A DNA stretch of 18,703 nucleotides from Verrucomicrobiota bacterium (GCA_014382645.1 JACNJI010000251.1:1-18703); one strand, 5' to 3'; positions 1 to 7,559 are shown, counted from the first letter of the stretch. Program-made: numbers and translations. The notes: generated by a model not told the origin, from the sequence alone.

Positions 1-1385
1 CCAACGCCGGCATCACCTTCGATCTTGTCGCCATCCGCGAAGCAACAGGCATCAGGGAACTTCGTTTCAGCGCCGTCGCCGGCTACGGCGGGCGCACGGT
101 CGCGCCCAGCGCGGAGTTTCGGGTATTGCTGGACGGAAAGCTCATGGCCCACAAGCGACTCGGGCGCAACGATGCCGCGCCGATCGACTTCGAAATCCCT
201 AACGACACCCGTTTTCTCACCTTCATCTCCACCGATGGCGGTAATGACTACAGTCACGACCAGATCAGTTTCGGCGACCCCCGTCTCGTCCCGGCAAATC
301 CAGCGACCCTCGCGGCCAAGGACCTCAAACGCCTGGAGGAACTGCGTACGGAAAAGGCCCGTCTCGAAAAACAACTCAACGCCTTGGGTGAACCCCCTGA
401 GTTCTATGGCGTGGTTTCCAAGAAGCCGCCCATGGTGAAAGTACTCTACAGGGGCAACCCCGAAGCCCCGAAGGACGAAGTCACCCCCGGAACCCTGCGC
501 TGGGTCGAGGCACTTGAACCCGACCTCGGAACGAACGAAACCCCGGAAACCGATCGCAGGGCCGCCCTTGCCCGTTGGATCACAAACTCTAAAAATCCAC
601 TAACACGACGGGTCATCGTCAATCGGCTCTGGCAATGGCATTTCGGTCAGGGTATCGTGGACACCCCGAGCGACTTCGGTTTCGGTGGAAGCACCCCTTC
701 CCATCCCAAACTGCTCGACTGGCTGGCGGAGGAACTGCTCAGCCAAAACTGGTCGCTCAAAGCCATCCAGCGCACCATCCTCAACAGCTACGCTTACCGA
801 CAAGTTTCCCACACCGTCCACGGGGCAAAGGACGATGCCGACAACCGCCTTTTGTGGCGACAAACCCCCCGACGACTCGACGCCGAGTCCATTCGCGACG
901 CCGTCCTCGCCACCACTGGCAAACTCAACCTGCAAGCAGGAGGCCCCGGTTTCCGCGATTTCAAGTACGTGGAGGCCTACGCCCCTATCTACAAGTATGT
1001 CACACCGGACAAGCCGGAACTCTGGCGACGCAGCATCTACCGCTTTGTGGTCCGCACCACTCCGCACGAGTTCCTCACCATCCTAGATTGCCCAGACCCG
1101 GCCAACCTCACCCCCAAGCGCCTCACCACCACCACGCCCCTGCAGGCACTCACCCTGAGCAACAACCCATTCATGCTCAAACAGGCCGGCTACTTTGCCG
1201 AACGCCTCAAGCAGGAAGCCGGTGACCATCCCGCCGCCCAAGTCCGCCTCGGGTTTGCCCTCGCCTTCGGGCGACCCCCTTCCCGCGAGGAACGTAAGCC
1301 CGCCGAAACCACTATCCAGAATAAAGGCATCTTCGCCCTTTGTCACACCCTCCTCAACGCCAATGAATTCGTCTACATCGACTAA
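1..1385 (+). CDS. DUF1549/DUF1553-type planctomycete secreted protein, C-terminal part (5' truncated by window edge)
   Basis: The reading frame is open from the first base (first full codon at 3) and ends at TAA 1383-1385, so the gene begins upstream of the window; the ATG at 126 is internal. The first ~95 codons resemble an NPCBM/NEW2-type carbohydrate-binding module: ITFDLVAIREATG, EFRVLLDGK, then FLTFISTDGG and HDQISFGDPRL. A short charged, possibly coiled segment follows (LKRLEELRTEKARLEKQL). The rest is a DUF1553 (PSD1) domain, recognised from LARWITNSKNPLTRRVIVNR, LWQWHFGQGI, DFGFGGSTPSHPKLLDWLAEE and the typical end NANEFVYID. Family knowledge: these proteins usually start with a signal peptide, a cytochrome-c-like domain and DUF1549, none of which can be checked here. 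Function is unknown; they sit in exported-enzyme and sulfatase/polysaccharide loci and usually pair with DUF1501. Here the DUF1501 gene lies at 6083, separated by two antisense genes. Confidence 0.9.
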   Translation, partial: NAGITFDLVAIREATGIRELRFSAVAGYGGRTVAPSAEFRVLLDGKLMAHKRLGRNDAAPIDFEIPNDTRFLTFISTDGGNDYSHDQISFGDPRLVPANPATLAAKDLKRLEELRTEKARLEKQLNALGEPPEFYGVVSKKPPMVKVLYRGNPEAPKDEVTPGTLRWVEALEPDLGTNETPETDRRAALARWITNSKNPLTRRVIVNRLWQWHFGQGIVDTPSDFGFGGSTPSHPKLLDWLAEELLSQNWSLKAIQRTILNSYAYRQVSHTVHGAKDDADNRLLWRQTPRRLDAESIRDAVLATTGKLNLQAGGPGFRDFKYVEAYAPIYKYVTPDKPELWRRSIYRFVVRTTPHEFLTILDCPDPANLTPKRLTTTTPLQALTLSNNPFMLKQAGYFAERLKQEAGDHPAAQVRLGFALAFGRPPSREERKPAETTIQNKGIFALCHTLLNANEFVYID

Positions 1386-1409
1386 GATTCTTTCGACAAG
1401 GAACTCCTT

Positions 1410-2147
1410 TTAGGGTGAATTCCTCAAAACCGAACCCATGAATTCCCAGACCATTTCAAAAAATGGCTCCGGCTTTTCCCAAGGCACCCTGTGCCCGGAC
1501 TGGGGGATGATCTGATGTTCGACCATCGGACAAGCTTCCGACAACTCTTTTCCAACTTGCGTGTATTTCTCATCCCTTTGTCCGGAAATGAAAAGAAGGG
1601 GAGGCTTTTTAAGTTTCCGAAGTTCTGGCAACAAGTCTCGTTGCCGACCTTTTGAAAAAACATCGAACAAGCCGCTGATCTTTTCAGGATTCCAATCGTT
1701 GAAATTTCGGGGGGCGGCATTGGGCCGACCGCAAAAAACTGGAAGATCATCCCATTCATCAAGCAAACCCTCGAGAGGTTCGGATCTGAACCGTTCGGCC
1801 CATTGCCGATCTTTACGCAACTGAAGTTCTTTCTCCTCAGGACTACTCAAGCCCGGATCGGCTGAGACAATAATCACACCGCTCCACAAATCCGGCCTTG
1901 CCAGACAGGCATGCAAGGCAAGCCTTCCGCCCAAGGAATAGCCAAGAAGAAAAGGTTTTTCACGGAAAGAATCCCTTTCCACTTGCTCGCAAAATTTCCA
2001 GGTCCAATCCTCAAACCCCAAATGGTCGCTTTGATACAAATCTTCGCAACCCAACGATACCTCCGCGCCTGGCGAATTGAAACTTTCTTTAAACGGTTGC
2101 CAGACCCGATGATCCTGAACGCTTCCGTGAAGGCAAAGGAGTTTCAT
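1410..2147 (-). CDS. alpha/beta hydrolase, MenH-like
   Basis: A 245-residue alpha/beta hydrolase without a signal peptide, hence cytosolic. It opens with the oxyanion-loop motif LCLHGS (residues 4-9). The nucleophile elbow is GYSLGGRLALHA with Ser71. Likely acid is Asp192 in SGQRDEKY and likely base His219 in SGHRVPWEKP. The stretch after the elbow (SADPGLSSPEEKELQLRKDR, then LLDEWDDLPVF) follows the pattern I know from MenH, 2-succinyl-6-hydroxy-2,4-cyclohexadiene-1-carboxylate synthase of menaquinone biosynthesis, and the length fits. No other men gene is in the window, so the assignment rests on the sequence pattern only; another small hydrolase is possible. The ATG lies one base after the stop of the upstream acetyltransferase gene, so the two are almost certainly co-transcribed and translationally coupled. 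The gene is convergent with the DUF1553 gene, 24 bases apart. Confidence 0.8.
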   Translation of the reverse strand: MKLLCLHGSVQDHRVWQPFKESFNSPGAEVSLGCEDLYQSDHLGFEDWTWKFCEQVERDSFREKPFLLGYSLGGRLALHACLARPDLWSGVIIVSADPGLSSPEEKELQLRKDRQWAERFRSEPLEGLLDEWDDLPVFCGRPNAAPRNFNDWNPEKISGLFDVFSKGRQRDLLPELRKLKKPPLLFISGQRDEKYTQVGKELSEACPMVEHQIIPQSGHRVPWEKPEPFFEMVWEFMGSVLRNSP

Positions 2148-2148
2148 T

Positions 2149-2622
2149 TCAATGACCGTTGCCTAATGGCGTCTTGAGTTGCATTCCCTCGCCTTTCAAG
2201 AGGTTCTTCCGCATGAAAAAATGCGGGATCGTGACCTCGATGAAACATTCCCCCTCGACCTCGTATCCCATCTTCTCATAAAATCCCAAAGCGGTCTCAC
2301 GCGCATGAAGAACAATTTCTTTGTAAGAATGATCCAGGGCGAAGGATTCGGCGTAACTTACCAATGCGTGACCCACTCCCTCACCCCGACAGTTCTCGCG
2401 GACAGCCAGTTGGCGCATCTTGAGTTGCTTTTTGGACTGGGGCATTAGAACGAGACACGCAACTATTGCATTGTCGCGCCACGAGACCAAGTGAAACGAG
2501 TCTTTCTCATCGTCTAATTCCTCTCGACCGAGTTCAAGCCCTAGAGGTGCTCGAAGAACCTCGCTCCGAAGAGCCAGGGCCTCATCGTATTCCTTCGCGC
2601 CATACTGGACTTGGGTAAACAT
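2149..2622 (-). CDS. GNAT-family N-acetyltransferase
   Basis: A predicted acetyl-CoA-dependent GNAT acetyltransferase of 157 residues; the acceptor is unknown. It shows beta4 (MRQLAV, residue 69 on) running into the acetyl-CoA pyrophosphate loop RGEGVG (79-84), then the C-terminal signature FYEKMGYEVEGE (from 115) and IPHFFMRK. I chose the ATG at 2622 because the start MFTQVQYGAKEYDEALALR matches how this group normally begins. The frame extends upstream to a TTG at 2718, adding 32 residues that look unlike the family and would occupy the promoter region. No strong ribosome-binding site precedes either start. The tail after FFMRK (about 19 residues, rich in Gly and Lys) is longer than usual. 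It is the first gene of a two-gene minus-strand unit with the MenH-like hydrolase. Confidence 0.85.
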   Translation of the reverse strand: MFTQVQYGAKEYDEALALRSEVLRAPLGLELGREELDDEKDSFHLVSWRDNAIVACLVLMPQSKKQLKMRQLAVRENCRGEGVGHALVSYAESFALDHSYKEIVLHARETALGFYEKMGYEVEGECFIEVTIPHFFMRKNLLKGEGMQLKTPLGNGH

Positions 2623-2730
2623 ATCTTTGTTTTTGCCTTTAAAATGGTCGATCCCGAAGTTCAGGGACGGATATTTCGCTGAATGATTCGACCATTCAGC
2701 TCGGAATGGAATCGACAAACATACATATCA

Positions 2731-2744
2731 AAATGATATCATTT
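2731..2744. promoter_or_regulatory. perfect 14-bp palindrome, candidate operator
   Basis: AAATGATATCATTT is its own reverse complement and lies immediately upstream of a TATAAT hexamer, where the -35/-10 spacer of a plus-strand promoter would be. A dimeric repressor bound here would block that promoter and possibly the divergent one. Palindromy is seen directly; the operator role is inferred. Short AT-only palindromes do arise by chance in AT-rich DNA. Confidence 0.4.
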
Positions 2745-2745
2745 C

Positions 2746-2751
2746 TATAAT
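2746..2751 (+). promoter_or_regulatory. candidate -10 box for the 2820-7519 operon
   Basis: TATAAT is an exact sigma70-type -10 hexamer. At 17-bp spacing the -35 position reads ACATAT, a poor match, so the promoter would need an activator or a different sigma factor. Transcription would start near 2758 and give a leader of about 60 bases before the ATG at 2820. Confidence 0.4.
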
Positions 2752-2819
2752 ACAGACCAACTGAATGCGAATGAATTCAAATTTCTCGATTAGCTTTACC
2801 AAACAGTTAACTCATCTTC

Positions 2820-3899
2820 ATGGAACTTTCTCCTGAAACAACTTGGAAAGAAACCCCCTGGGCTTGGGTCGGCGAAGAATTGCTGACTGACCACCGGACT
2901 TGCGGACGCCTCTGCGTCGCAACCTTGCTTCCATTTAAGGACGGGCAACCCGACTGGGCCGGTTTCGAACGCAGCATACGATGGATGATATCCTGCGCCG
3001 AGTGCTTCAATATCGAAATCGTCTTCGTCCTCAACGCAGACACCGGCTACATCTTCAACCTCTCGACGGAGTTGTACCGGGAGGTCATCCAACGGTTCAG
3101 GAACCTCTTTCCCGACCACAAGATCATCTGTGGAACCACGGCCCATGGGGCGGATGGCGAGACCTTCCAGGCGGACTGGTACCGCCCGCACCTAGAGATC
3201 GCCCAGCAATTTCAAAACATCGAGGTCATGCTGATGACTTCCCGTCAGCTCAACGCTCTCGAGCCCGAAAAAAGGCGAGACGCCTACTTCGACATCCTCG
3301 AACACGTTGAAGTCCCCGCCATCGTACACGCCCTCGAACCATCGTTCGTTCCCTGGGCCACACCTTACGAGCCTTGGCTTCTTCGCGAACTGGCCAACCA
3401 CGAGAAAGTGGTCGGCGGCAAAATATCCACCTTGGAGGAACCGCACTTTCTGTACTGGACCGCCATGTGCCGCGACCTGAACCTGGACTTCTCTCCACAC
3501 AGCGGCGATGATTACGGCATCGCGTCCGCCATCAGGATGGGCCAACCGAACCTGATCGGGGCGGGAGTGTCGGCATGCCCACTGATCTGCGCCGCCAAAC
3601 GAATGTGGCTCGAAAACGAAAACGGCCGGTTCGACACCAGGGCATACAAGGTGTTCGAGGCCATCCAGTCACTGGAGGACGCCGTATTCCGGTTGGACGA
3701 GAACGGAAGCGCCGCAGCCTACAAGCAAAGCACCGCGGCCGTCCTCGAGTTGCTGGGCTTGATCGACTCCCACGAAATTCACCCCGATTGCCCAGACCGT
3801 CGCCCGAGTGGCGAATTGTCCCGCATGAAGGAGGCCCTGTCACGCCCCGTTCGCATGGCCGAAAGCCTCGGCATACTCGGTTTTGAAGGAATAAAATAA
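2820..3899 (+). CDS. dihydrodipicolinate synthase/N-acetylneuraminate lyase superfamily protein, atypical active site
   Basis: A 359-residue cytosolic protein (no signal peptide) with the layout of a class I, Schiff-base (beta/alpha)8 aldolase. The early strand VATLLPFKDGQPDWAGFER matches the usual 'TPF..DG.iD...' start, and the predicted Schiff-base lysine is Lys201 in VVGGKISTLEE. Two features differ from true DapA: the GTTGE region reads NADTGYIFNLS (72-82), and the Tyr of the usual 'YN.P' strand appears as His170 in VPAIVHALEP. It is also longer than the ~290-300 residues of DapA. I therefore do not call it dapA; members of this superfamily cleave or condense 2-keto sugar acids, and related PVC proteins lie in sugar loci. 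It is the first gene of a four-gene operon and ends 13 bases before the esterase gene. Confidence 0.75.
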   Translation: MELSPETTWKETPWAWVGEELLTDHRTCGRLCVATLLPFKDGQPDWAGFERSIRWMISCAECFNIEIVFVLNADTGYIFNLSTELYREVIQRFRNLFPDHKIICGTTAHGADGETFQADWYRPHLEIAQQFQNIEVMLMTSRQLNALEPEKRRDAYFDILEHVEVPAIVHALEPSFVPWATPYEPWLLRELANHEKVVGGKISTLEEPHFLYWTAMCRDLNLDFSPHSGDDYGIASAIRMGQPNLIGAGVSACPLICAAKRMWLENENGRFDTRAYKVFEAIQSLEDAVFRLDENGSAAAYKQSTAAVLELLGLIDSHEIHPDCPDRRPSGELSRMKEALSRPVRMAESLGILGFEGIK

Positions 3900-3912
3900 T
3901 CCCATAAAAGAA

Positions 3913-4788
3913 ATGAAAAGCATCCTCCTCCTGCCACTGTTCCTCTTTATCCTCCCCTGTCTCCACGCGGCTCCCAAGCCGAAAAAAATTGCGCTTTGGA
4001 ACAACCACGCCCCGATCGGGGAAGGCAAGTTCAAGGAAGAAGACGCCTGGATACACGTCCATCGACCGGCCAACCCAAACGGCACCGCAGTCATCATCTG
4101 TCCTGGAGGAGGCTACGGCATGCAGGTCATGGGTGCCGAAGGACATGGCATCGCCACCTGGCTCAATGGACAGGGTATAACAGGTATCGTACTTCAGTAC
4201 CGTCTGCCAAAAGGACGCTCATTCGTACCGTTGATGGATGCCCAGCGGGCCATTCGCACCGTGCGGGCCAACGCCAAGAAGTGGAGTCTCGACCCGAAGC
4301 GAATCGGGATTATTGGCTTCTCCGCAGGCGGGCACCTCGCATCCACTGCGGCCACTCATTTCGACAAGGGCGAGACCAAGGCGAAGGACCCAATCGATCG
4401 ACTCTCCTGCCGACCTGATTTCTCCATCCTCGTCTACCCCGTCGTGACCATGGGCAAGCACACCCACGGCGGATCGAAACGCAACTTGCTGGGCAAAACC
4501 CCCACGAATGAACTGGTAGAGCTCTTCTCCAACGAGAAGCAAGTGACCAAGGAAACGCCCCCCATCTTCCTCGCCCATGCAGTCGACGACCGCCCAGTGC
4601 CGCCCGAGAACAGCCGCGCCTTGTACAAGGCCCTGCAAAAAAACAAGGTTCCCTCCGAGTACCTTGAGCTACCCAATGGTGGCCACGGCCTGAACGGCTA
4701 CAAGGGACCGAGCTGGGATGCCTGGCAGAAGGGCTCGCTCAAGTGGCTAAAGGAAATCAAGATGATTCCCGTCCCAATCAAAAGGTAA
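3913..4788 (+). CDS. secreted alpha/beta hydrolase (acetylesterase/acetyl-xylan-esterase-like)
   Basis: A 291-residue protein with a clear Sec signal peptide (MKSILLLPLFLFILPCLHA, cleavage near residues 19-20). The hydrolase core shows the oxyanion motif CPGGGYGMQV (from 63), the nucleophile elbow GFSAGGHLAST with Ser137, the acid at Asp225 or Asp226 in AVDDRPVPPENS, and His258 in NGGHGLNG. This combination is typical of the PVC-abundant esterase group (COG0657, dienelactone/acetyl-xylan-esterase-like) that removes acyl groups from sugars or polysaccharides in the periplasm or outside the cell. The exact substrate cannot be told. The gene follows the aldolase-like gene by 13 bases and precedes the oxidoreductase by four, so it is mid-operon. 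No strong ribosome-binding site is seen, but the start is fixed by the signal peptide. Confidence 0.85.
   Translation: MKSILLLPLFLFILPCLHAAPKPKKIALWNNHAPIGEGKFKEEDAWIHVHRPANPNGTAVIICPGGGYGMQVMGAEGHGIATWLNGQGITGIVLQYRLPKGRSFVPLMDAQRAIRTVRANAKKWSLDPKRIGIIGFSAGGHLASTAATHFDKGETKAKDPIDRLSCRPDFSILVYPVVTMGKHTHGGSKRNLLGKTPTNELVELFSNEKQVTKETPPIFLAHAVDDRPVPPENSRALYKALQKNKVPSEYLELPNGGHGLNGYKGPSWDAWQKGSLKWLKEIKMIPVPIKR
4781..4785 (+). promoter_or_regulatory. ribosome-binding site for the Gfo/Idh/MocA gene
   Basis: AAAGG lies seven bases before the ATG at 4793 and overlaps the last codons of the esterase gene. It supports the chosen start, which also places the Tat motif correctly at the N-terminus. Confidence 0.5.
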
Positions 4789-4792
4789 AGCC

Positions 4793-6079
4793 ATGAAAAA
4801 ACCCCTACCCAATCGGCGATCCTTCCTCAAGACCACCTTGGCCGCCGGTGTGGCCCCGACCATTCTGCCCTCCAGGCTATTCGGGGCCGATGCTCCCAGC
4901 AAGAAGATTACGGTGGGTTGCATCGGCGTCGGCGGACATGGGACGGGACACAACCTCCGGGCCTACCTCAAGCAAGCCGACGCCCGGGTGGTGATGGTTT
5001 GCGACGTGGATTCCAAGCGCATGGAAAGGGCCAAGAAAATGGTGGATTCCTTCTATCGCGACTCCGGGGCAGGCTGTGCCACGACGAAAGATTTCAGGGA
5101 AGTGTTGGCCCGCCCGGACATCGATGCGGTGATGATCTCGACCCCCGACCACTGGCATACTCTGATGAGTGTGTTGGCCCTACGCAGCGGCAAGGATGTG
5201 CAGTGCGAGAAACCCACCTTGACGATCGACGAAGGGAAAATCCTGATCAAAGAAGTGCGGAAGCACAACAAGGTCTTCCAGACCAGCACGGAGGATCGGG
5301 CCATTCCGGTCTACCACCGCATGGCCGAGCTGGTCCGCAACGGCCGCATCGGCAAACTGGAGAAGATCGAAGTCATTCTGCCGAAGCAACCCAAGGGACC
5401 GGGCAATCCCGCACCGCAACCAGTTCCAAGTGAGTTGGATTACGACATGTGGCTGGGGCCAGCCCCCGAGGCCCCATACACGAAGGATCGCGTCCATTTC
5501 AACTTCCGATGGATTTGGGATTACTCGGGCGGCATCATCTGTGACTGGGGTGCCCACTTGTTCGACACCGCCCAGTGGGCGAACGACACCGAACGATCCG
5601 GACCAGTGGAAATCGACGGAAAGGGAACGCACTGGGAAGGTGGCCTCTACGACACAGTAAAGGACTACGACGTGAGCTATCGCTATGAGAACGGGGTAGT
5701 TATGACCTGCACCTCCGGCAACCCCAGCCTGAAATTCATTGGATCCAAGGGCTGGGTGGGCAACTTCGGTTGGCGAGCCGAACTCCAAGCCAGTTCCGAC
5801 AAGATTCTCAATTCGGTGATCGAGAAGGGGGAAACCCGTCTGTTCACCAATCCGGCCGGAGAGCATCGCAACTTCCTCGATTGCGTGAAATCTCGAAAAG
5901 ATCCGTATTTCCCAGTCGACATTGGTCATCGAGTTTCCACCGTCTGCCACCTCGCGAATCTATCCATCAAGTTGGGCCGCCCCCTGAAATGGAATCCCGT
6001 CAAGGAACACTTCCTGAACGACAATGAAGCAAACCGGCTGCGAAGCCGTGACATGCGGAAACCGTGGTCCTTGGACTAG
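4793..6079 (+). CDS. Tat-exported Gfo/Idh/MocA-family oxidoreductase
   Basis: A 428-residue NAD(P)-dependent sugar oxidoreductase or related enzyme carrying a textbook Tat signal, NRRSFLK at residues 7-13 followed by a hydrophobic stretch to about residue 32. Tat export suggests it folds with its cofactor before reaching the periplasm. The Rossmann nucleotide-binding loop is GCIGVGGHGTG (42-52), the acidic residue after beta2 is Asp71 in VMVCDVDS, then STPDHWH (116-122) and the family signature EKPTLT (Glu139-Lys140-Pro141, Lys catalytic in characterised members). The C-terminal domain has SGGIICDWGAHLFDTAQW (from 245), typical of the large PVC subfamily. Substrate is unknown. It is preceded by the esterase (four-base gap) and followed after three bases by DUF1501, so all are one transcript. 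Confidence 0.92.
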   Translation: MKKPLPNRRSFLKTTLAAGVAPTILPSRLFGADAPSKKITVGCIGVGGHGTGHNLRAYLKQADARVVMVCDVDSKRMERAKKMVDSFYRDSGAGCATTKDFREVLARPDIDAVMISTPDHWHTLMSVLALRSGKDVQCEKPTLTIDEGKILIKEVRKHNKVFQTSTEDRAIPVYHRMAELVRNGRIGKLEKIEVILPKQPKGPGNPAPQPVPSELDYDMWLGPAPEAPYTKDRVHFNFRWIWDYSGGIICDWGAHLFDTAQWANDTERSGPVEIDGKGTHWEGGLYDTVKDYDVSYRYENGVVMTCTSGNPSLKFIGSKGWVGNFGWRAELQASSDKILNSVIEKGETRLFTNPAGEHRNFLDCVKSRKDPYFPVDIGHRVSTVCHLANLSIKLGRPLKWNPVKEHFLNDNEANRLRSRDMRKPWSLD

Positions 6080-6082
6080 GTC

Positions 6083-7519
6083 ATGCAAACCTTCTCGAAG
6101 TTGAAAACCGACGAATTCTCCCCATTCCGTAGAAACTTTCTCCAGTCACTGGGTTGCGGGTTCGGCTCCATGGCCTTGGGCGGTCTGTGGGCCAAGGAAG
6201 CTCATGGCGGCGACATTGCGATGCACCATCTGGCCAAGGCCAAGGCGGTCATCCAGATCTTTTGCCCCGGGGGAGTCAGCCAAGTGGACACTTGGGACTA
6301 CAAGCCCGAGCTGGCCAAACGCAACGGCACCCCCTTCGACCCCGACGGAAAACTCCAGTTCTTCGCCTCCAAGCCGGGCAATTGCCAAGGTAGTTTCTGG
6401 AAGTTTCGTAGGCACGGTGCCTGCGGGCGCTGGATAAGCGACCTATTTCCCCGCCTCGCCACCTGTGTCGACGACATGGCCTTCGTCCACTCCATGCACA
6501 GCAAGTCCGCCTTGCATGGGCCCGCCATGTTCATGATGAACAGCGGGTTCATCCTGCCCGGGTTTCCCAGCATGGGGGCATGGGTCACCTACGGACTAGG
6601 CAGCGAGGCGGACAACCTGCCCGCATACGTAGTGCTACCCGATCCCCGCGGACTCCCGCCCGGTGGCGTGATCAACTGGGGAGCCGGTTTTCTCCCCGCC
6701 AAGCAACAGGGTACTACCATGCAAGCCGGAGCGGGCAAGGCCCCGCTGGCCGACCTCTTTCCCCCGCAGGACTTCAAGGACAAGACAGGCGATGCCCAGC
6801 TGCTCGGTCTGCTCAATAAGCGACACGCCAAGAAACGGCCCGCCAACTCCGAGCTGGAAGCCCGCATCAAGGCCTACGAAATGGCTGCCAAGCTCCAGCT
6901 AAGCGCCCCCGAGGCAACAGCCATAGAGGGAGAATCGGCCGCCACCCACAAGCTCTACCAACTGGAGGACGAGGACATCGCTCCCTTTGGCCGCCAATGC
7001 CTGCTGGCCCGGCGCCTAGTGGAACGCGGCGTGCGCTTCGTGCAAATATTTTGCGGTGCGGAAAACACCACCGCAAGAAAGATACGCCCCAACTGGGACA
7101 GCCACGAGGATCTGCCCCGCGACCACGGCTACTGGGGACGCGTCCTCGACGGCGGGGCCTCCGCCTTGTTGAAGGACCTCAAGTCCCACGGTCTGCTCGA
7201 TGAAACCCTCGTCATTTGCACCTCCGAGTTCGGGCGCCAACCCGCAGCTCAAGGCAACCGAGCCCTCGGGCGCGACCATAACGCAGGAGCCTTCACCGCC
7301 TGGTTGGCGGGGGGAGGAATCAAAGGAGGCATCAGCTATGGAGCAACCGACGAACTCGGATGGAAAGCCGCCGAACACCCCACCTACTCCTACGATTTCC
7401 ACGCCACCGCGCTCCACCTCCTCGGCATAGACCACGAACGCCTCTCCTTCTACCACAATGGCATCCAGCGCCGCCTCACAGACGTACACGGGCACGTCAT
7501 CAGCGAATTGATTGCCTAG
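6083..7519 (+). CDS. Tat-exported DUF1501 protein (alkaline-phosphatase/sulfatase-like fold)
   Basis: A 478-residue DUF1501 protein. Twin arginines at 16-17 (FRRNFLQSLG) begin a Tat signal that runs through GFGSMALGGLWA. Family signatures are FCPGGVSQVDTWDYKPEL, SALHGPAMFMMNSGF, TSEFGRQPAAQGNRALGRDHN and AWLAGGGIKGGISYGATDE, ending with ALHLLGIDHERLSFYHNG. Asp398 and His399 in GRDHN are plausible metal ligands. DUF1501 proteins are distantly related to the alkaline-phosphatase/sulfatase superfamily and usually accompany DUF1549/DUF1553 proteins; their reaction is unknown. Here the DUF1553 partner is 4.7 kb upstream rather than adjacent, and this gene closes an operon with the oxidoreductase (three-base gap). 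The ATG at 6083 is the only start that keeps the Tat signal. Confidence 0.92.
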   Translation: MQTFSKLKTDEFSPFRRNFLQSLGCGFGSMALGGLWAKEAHGGDIAMHHLAKAKAVIQIFCPGGVSQVDTWDYKPELAKRNGTPFDPDGKLQFFASKPGNCQGSFWKFRRHGACGRWISDLFPRLATCVDDMAFVHSMHSKSALHGPAMFMMNSGFILPGFPSMGAWVTYGLGSEADNLPAYVVLPDPRGLPPGGVINWGAGFLPAKQQGTTMQAGAGKAPLADLFPPQDFKDKTGDAQLLGLLNKRHAKKRPANSELEARIKAYEMAAKLQLSAPEATAIEGESAATHKLYQLEDEDIAPFGRQCLLARRLVERGVRFVQIFCGAENTTARKIRPNWDSHEDLPRDHGYWGRVLDGGASALLKDLKSHGLLDETLVICTSEFGRQPAAQGNRALGRDHNAGAFTAWLAGGGIKGGISYGATDELGWKAAEHPTYSYDFHATALHLLGIDHERLSFYHNGIQRRLTDVHGHVISELIA

Positions 7520-7535
7520 CGGAAAGGATCAACGA

Positions 7536-7559
7536 CCTTCGGGGAAATTTCCCTGAAGG
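7536..7559 (+). terminator. strong inverted repeat after DUF1501, candidate terminator
   Basis: The 24-base segment starting CCTTCGGGG and ending CCCTGAAGG pairs over nine positions (one G-U) around an AAATTT loop; its centre GGGAAATTTCCC is a perfect 12-bp palindrome at 7542-7553. It starts 16 bases after the DUF1501 stop. The downstream DNA is T-rich (GGTTTCCTTTGTTGTTC) but has no clean T run, so it may be a weak intrinsic terminator or an operator for the gene at 7614. Confidence 0.45.

Larger units (their letters stand above)
2623..2819. other. AT-rich divergent intergenic region
   Basis: About 197 bases separate the start of the minus-strand acetyltransferase gene from the plus-strand aldolase-like gene. 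The part from about 2700 to 2819 is much richer in A and T than the coding DNA around it and should hold promoters for both directions. It contains a perfect palindrome and a consensus -10 hexamer, listed separately. No Shine-Dalgarno sequence is visible before the ATG at 2820 and I see no small gene here. Confidence 0.7.

Noticed and set aside
1398..1409. AAGGAACTCCTT repeat between the convergent DUF1553 and MenH-like genes, considered as a bidirectional terminator
   Set aside because: The hairpin would have only four base pairs around a four-base loop and no sustained T run on either side; too weak to list as a terminator.
2623..2718. N-terminal extension of the acetyltransferase from a TTG at 2718
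   Set aside because: The 32 extra residues do not look like the GNAT family and the ATG at 2622 gives the usual beginning; the extension also covers the likely promoter area.
5180..5950. Long open frame (256 codons) on the minus strand inside the Gfo/Idh/MocA gene
   Set aside because: It is fully antisense to a gene with clear family motifs, has no recognisable motifs of its own, and such frames are expected in GC-rich codon-biased DNA. The same applies to minus-strand frames at 14247-15044, 15893-16627, 17081-17788 and 7662-8294.
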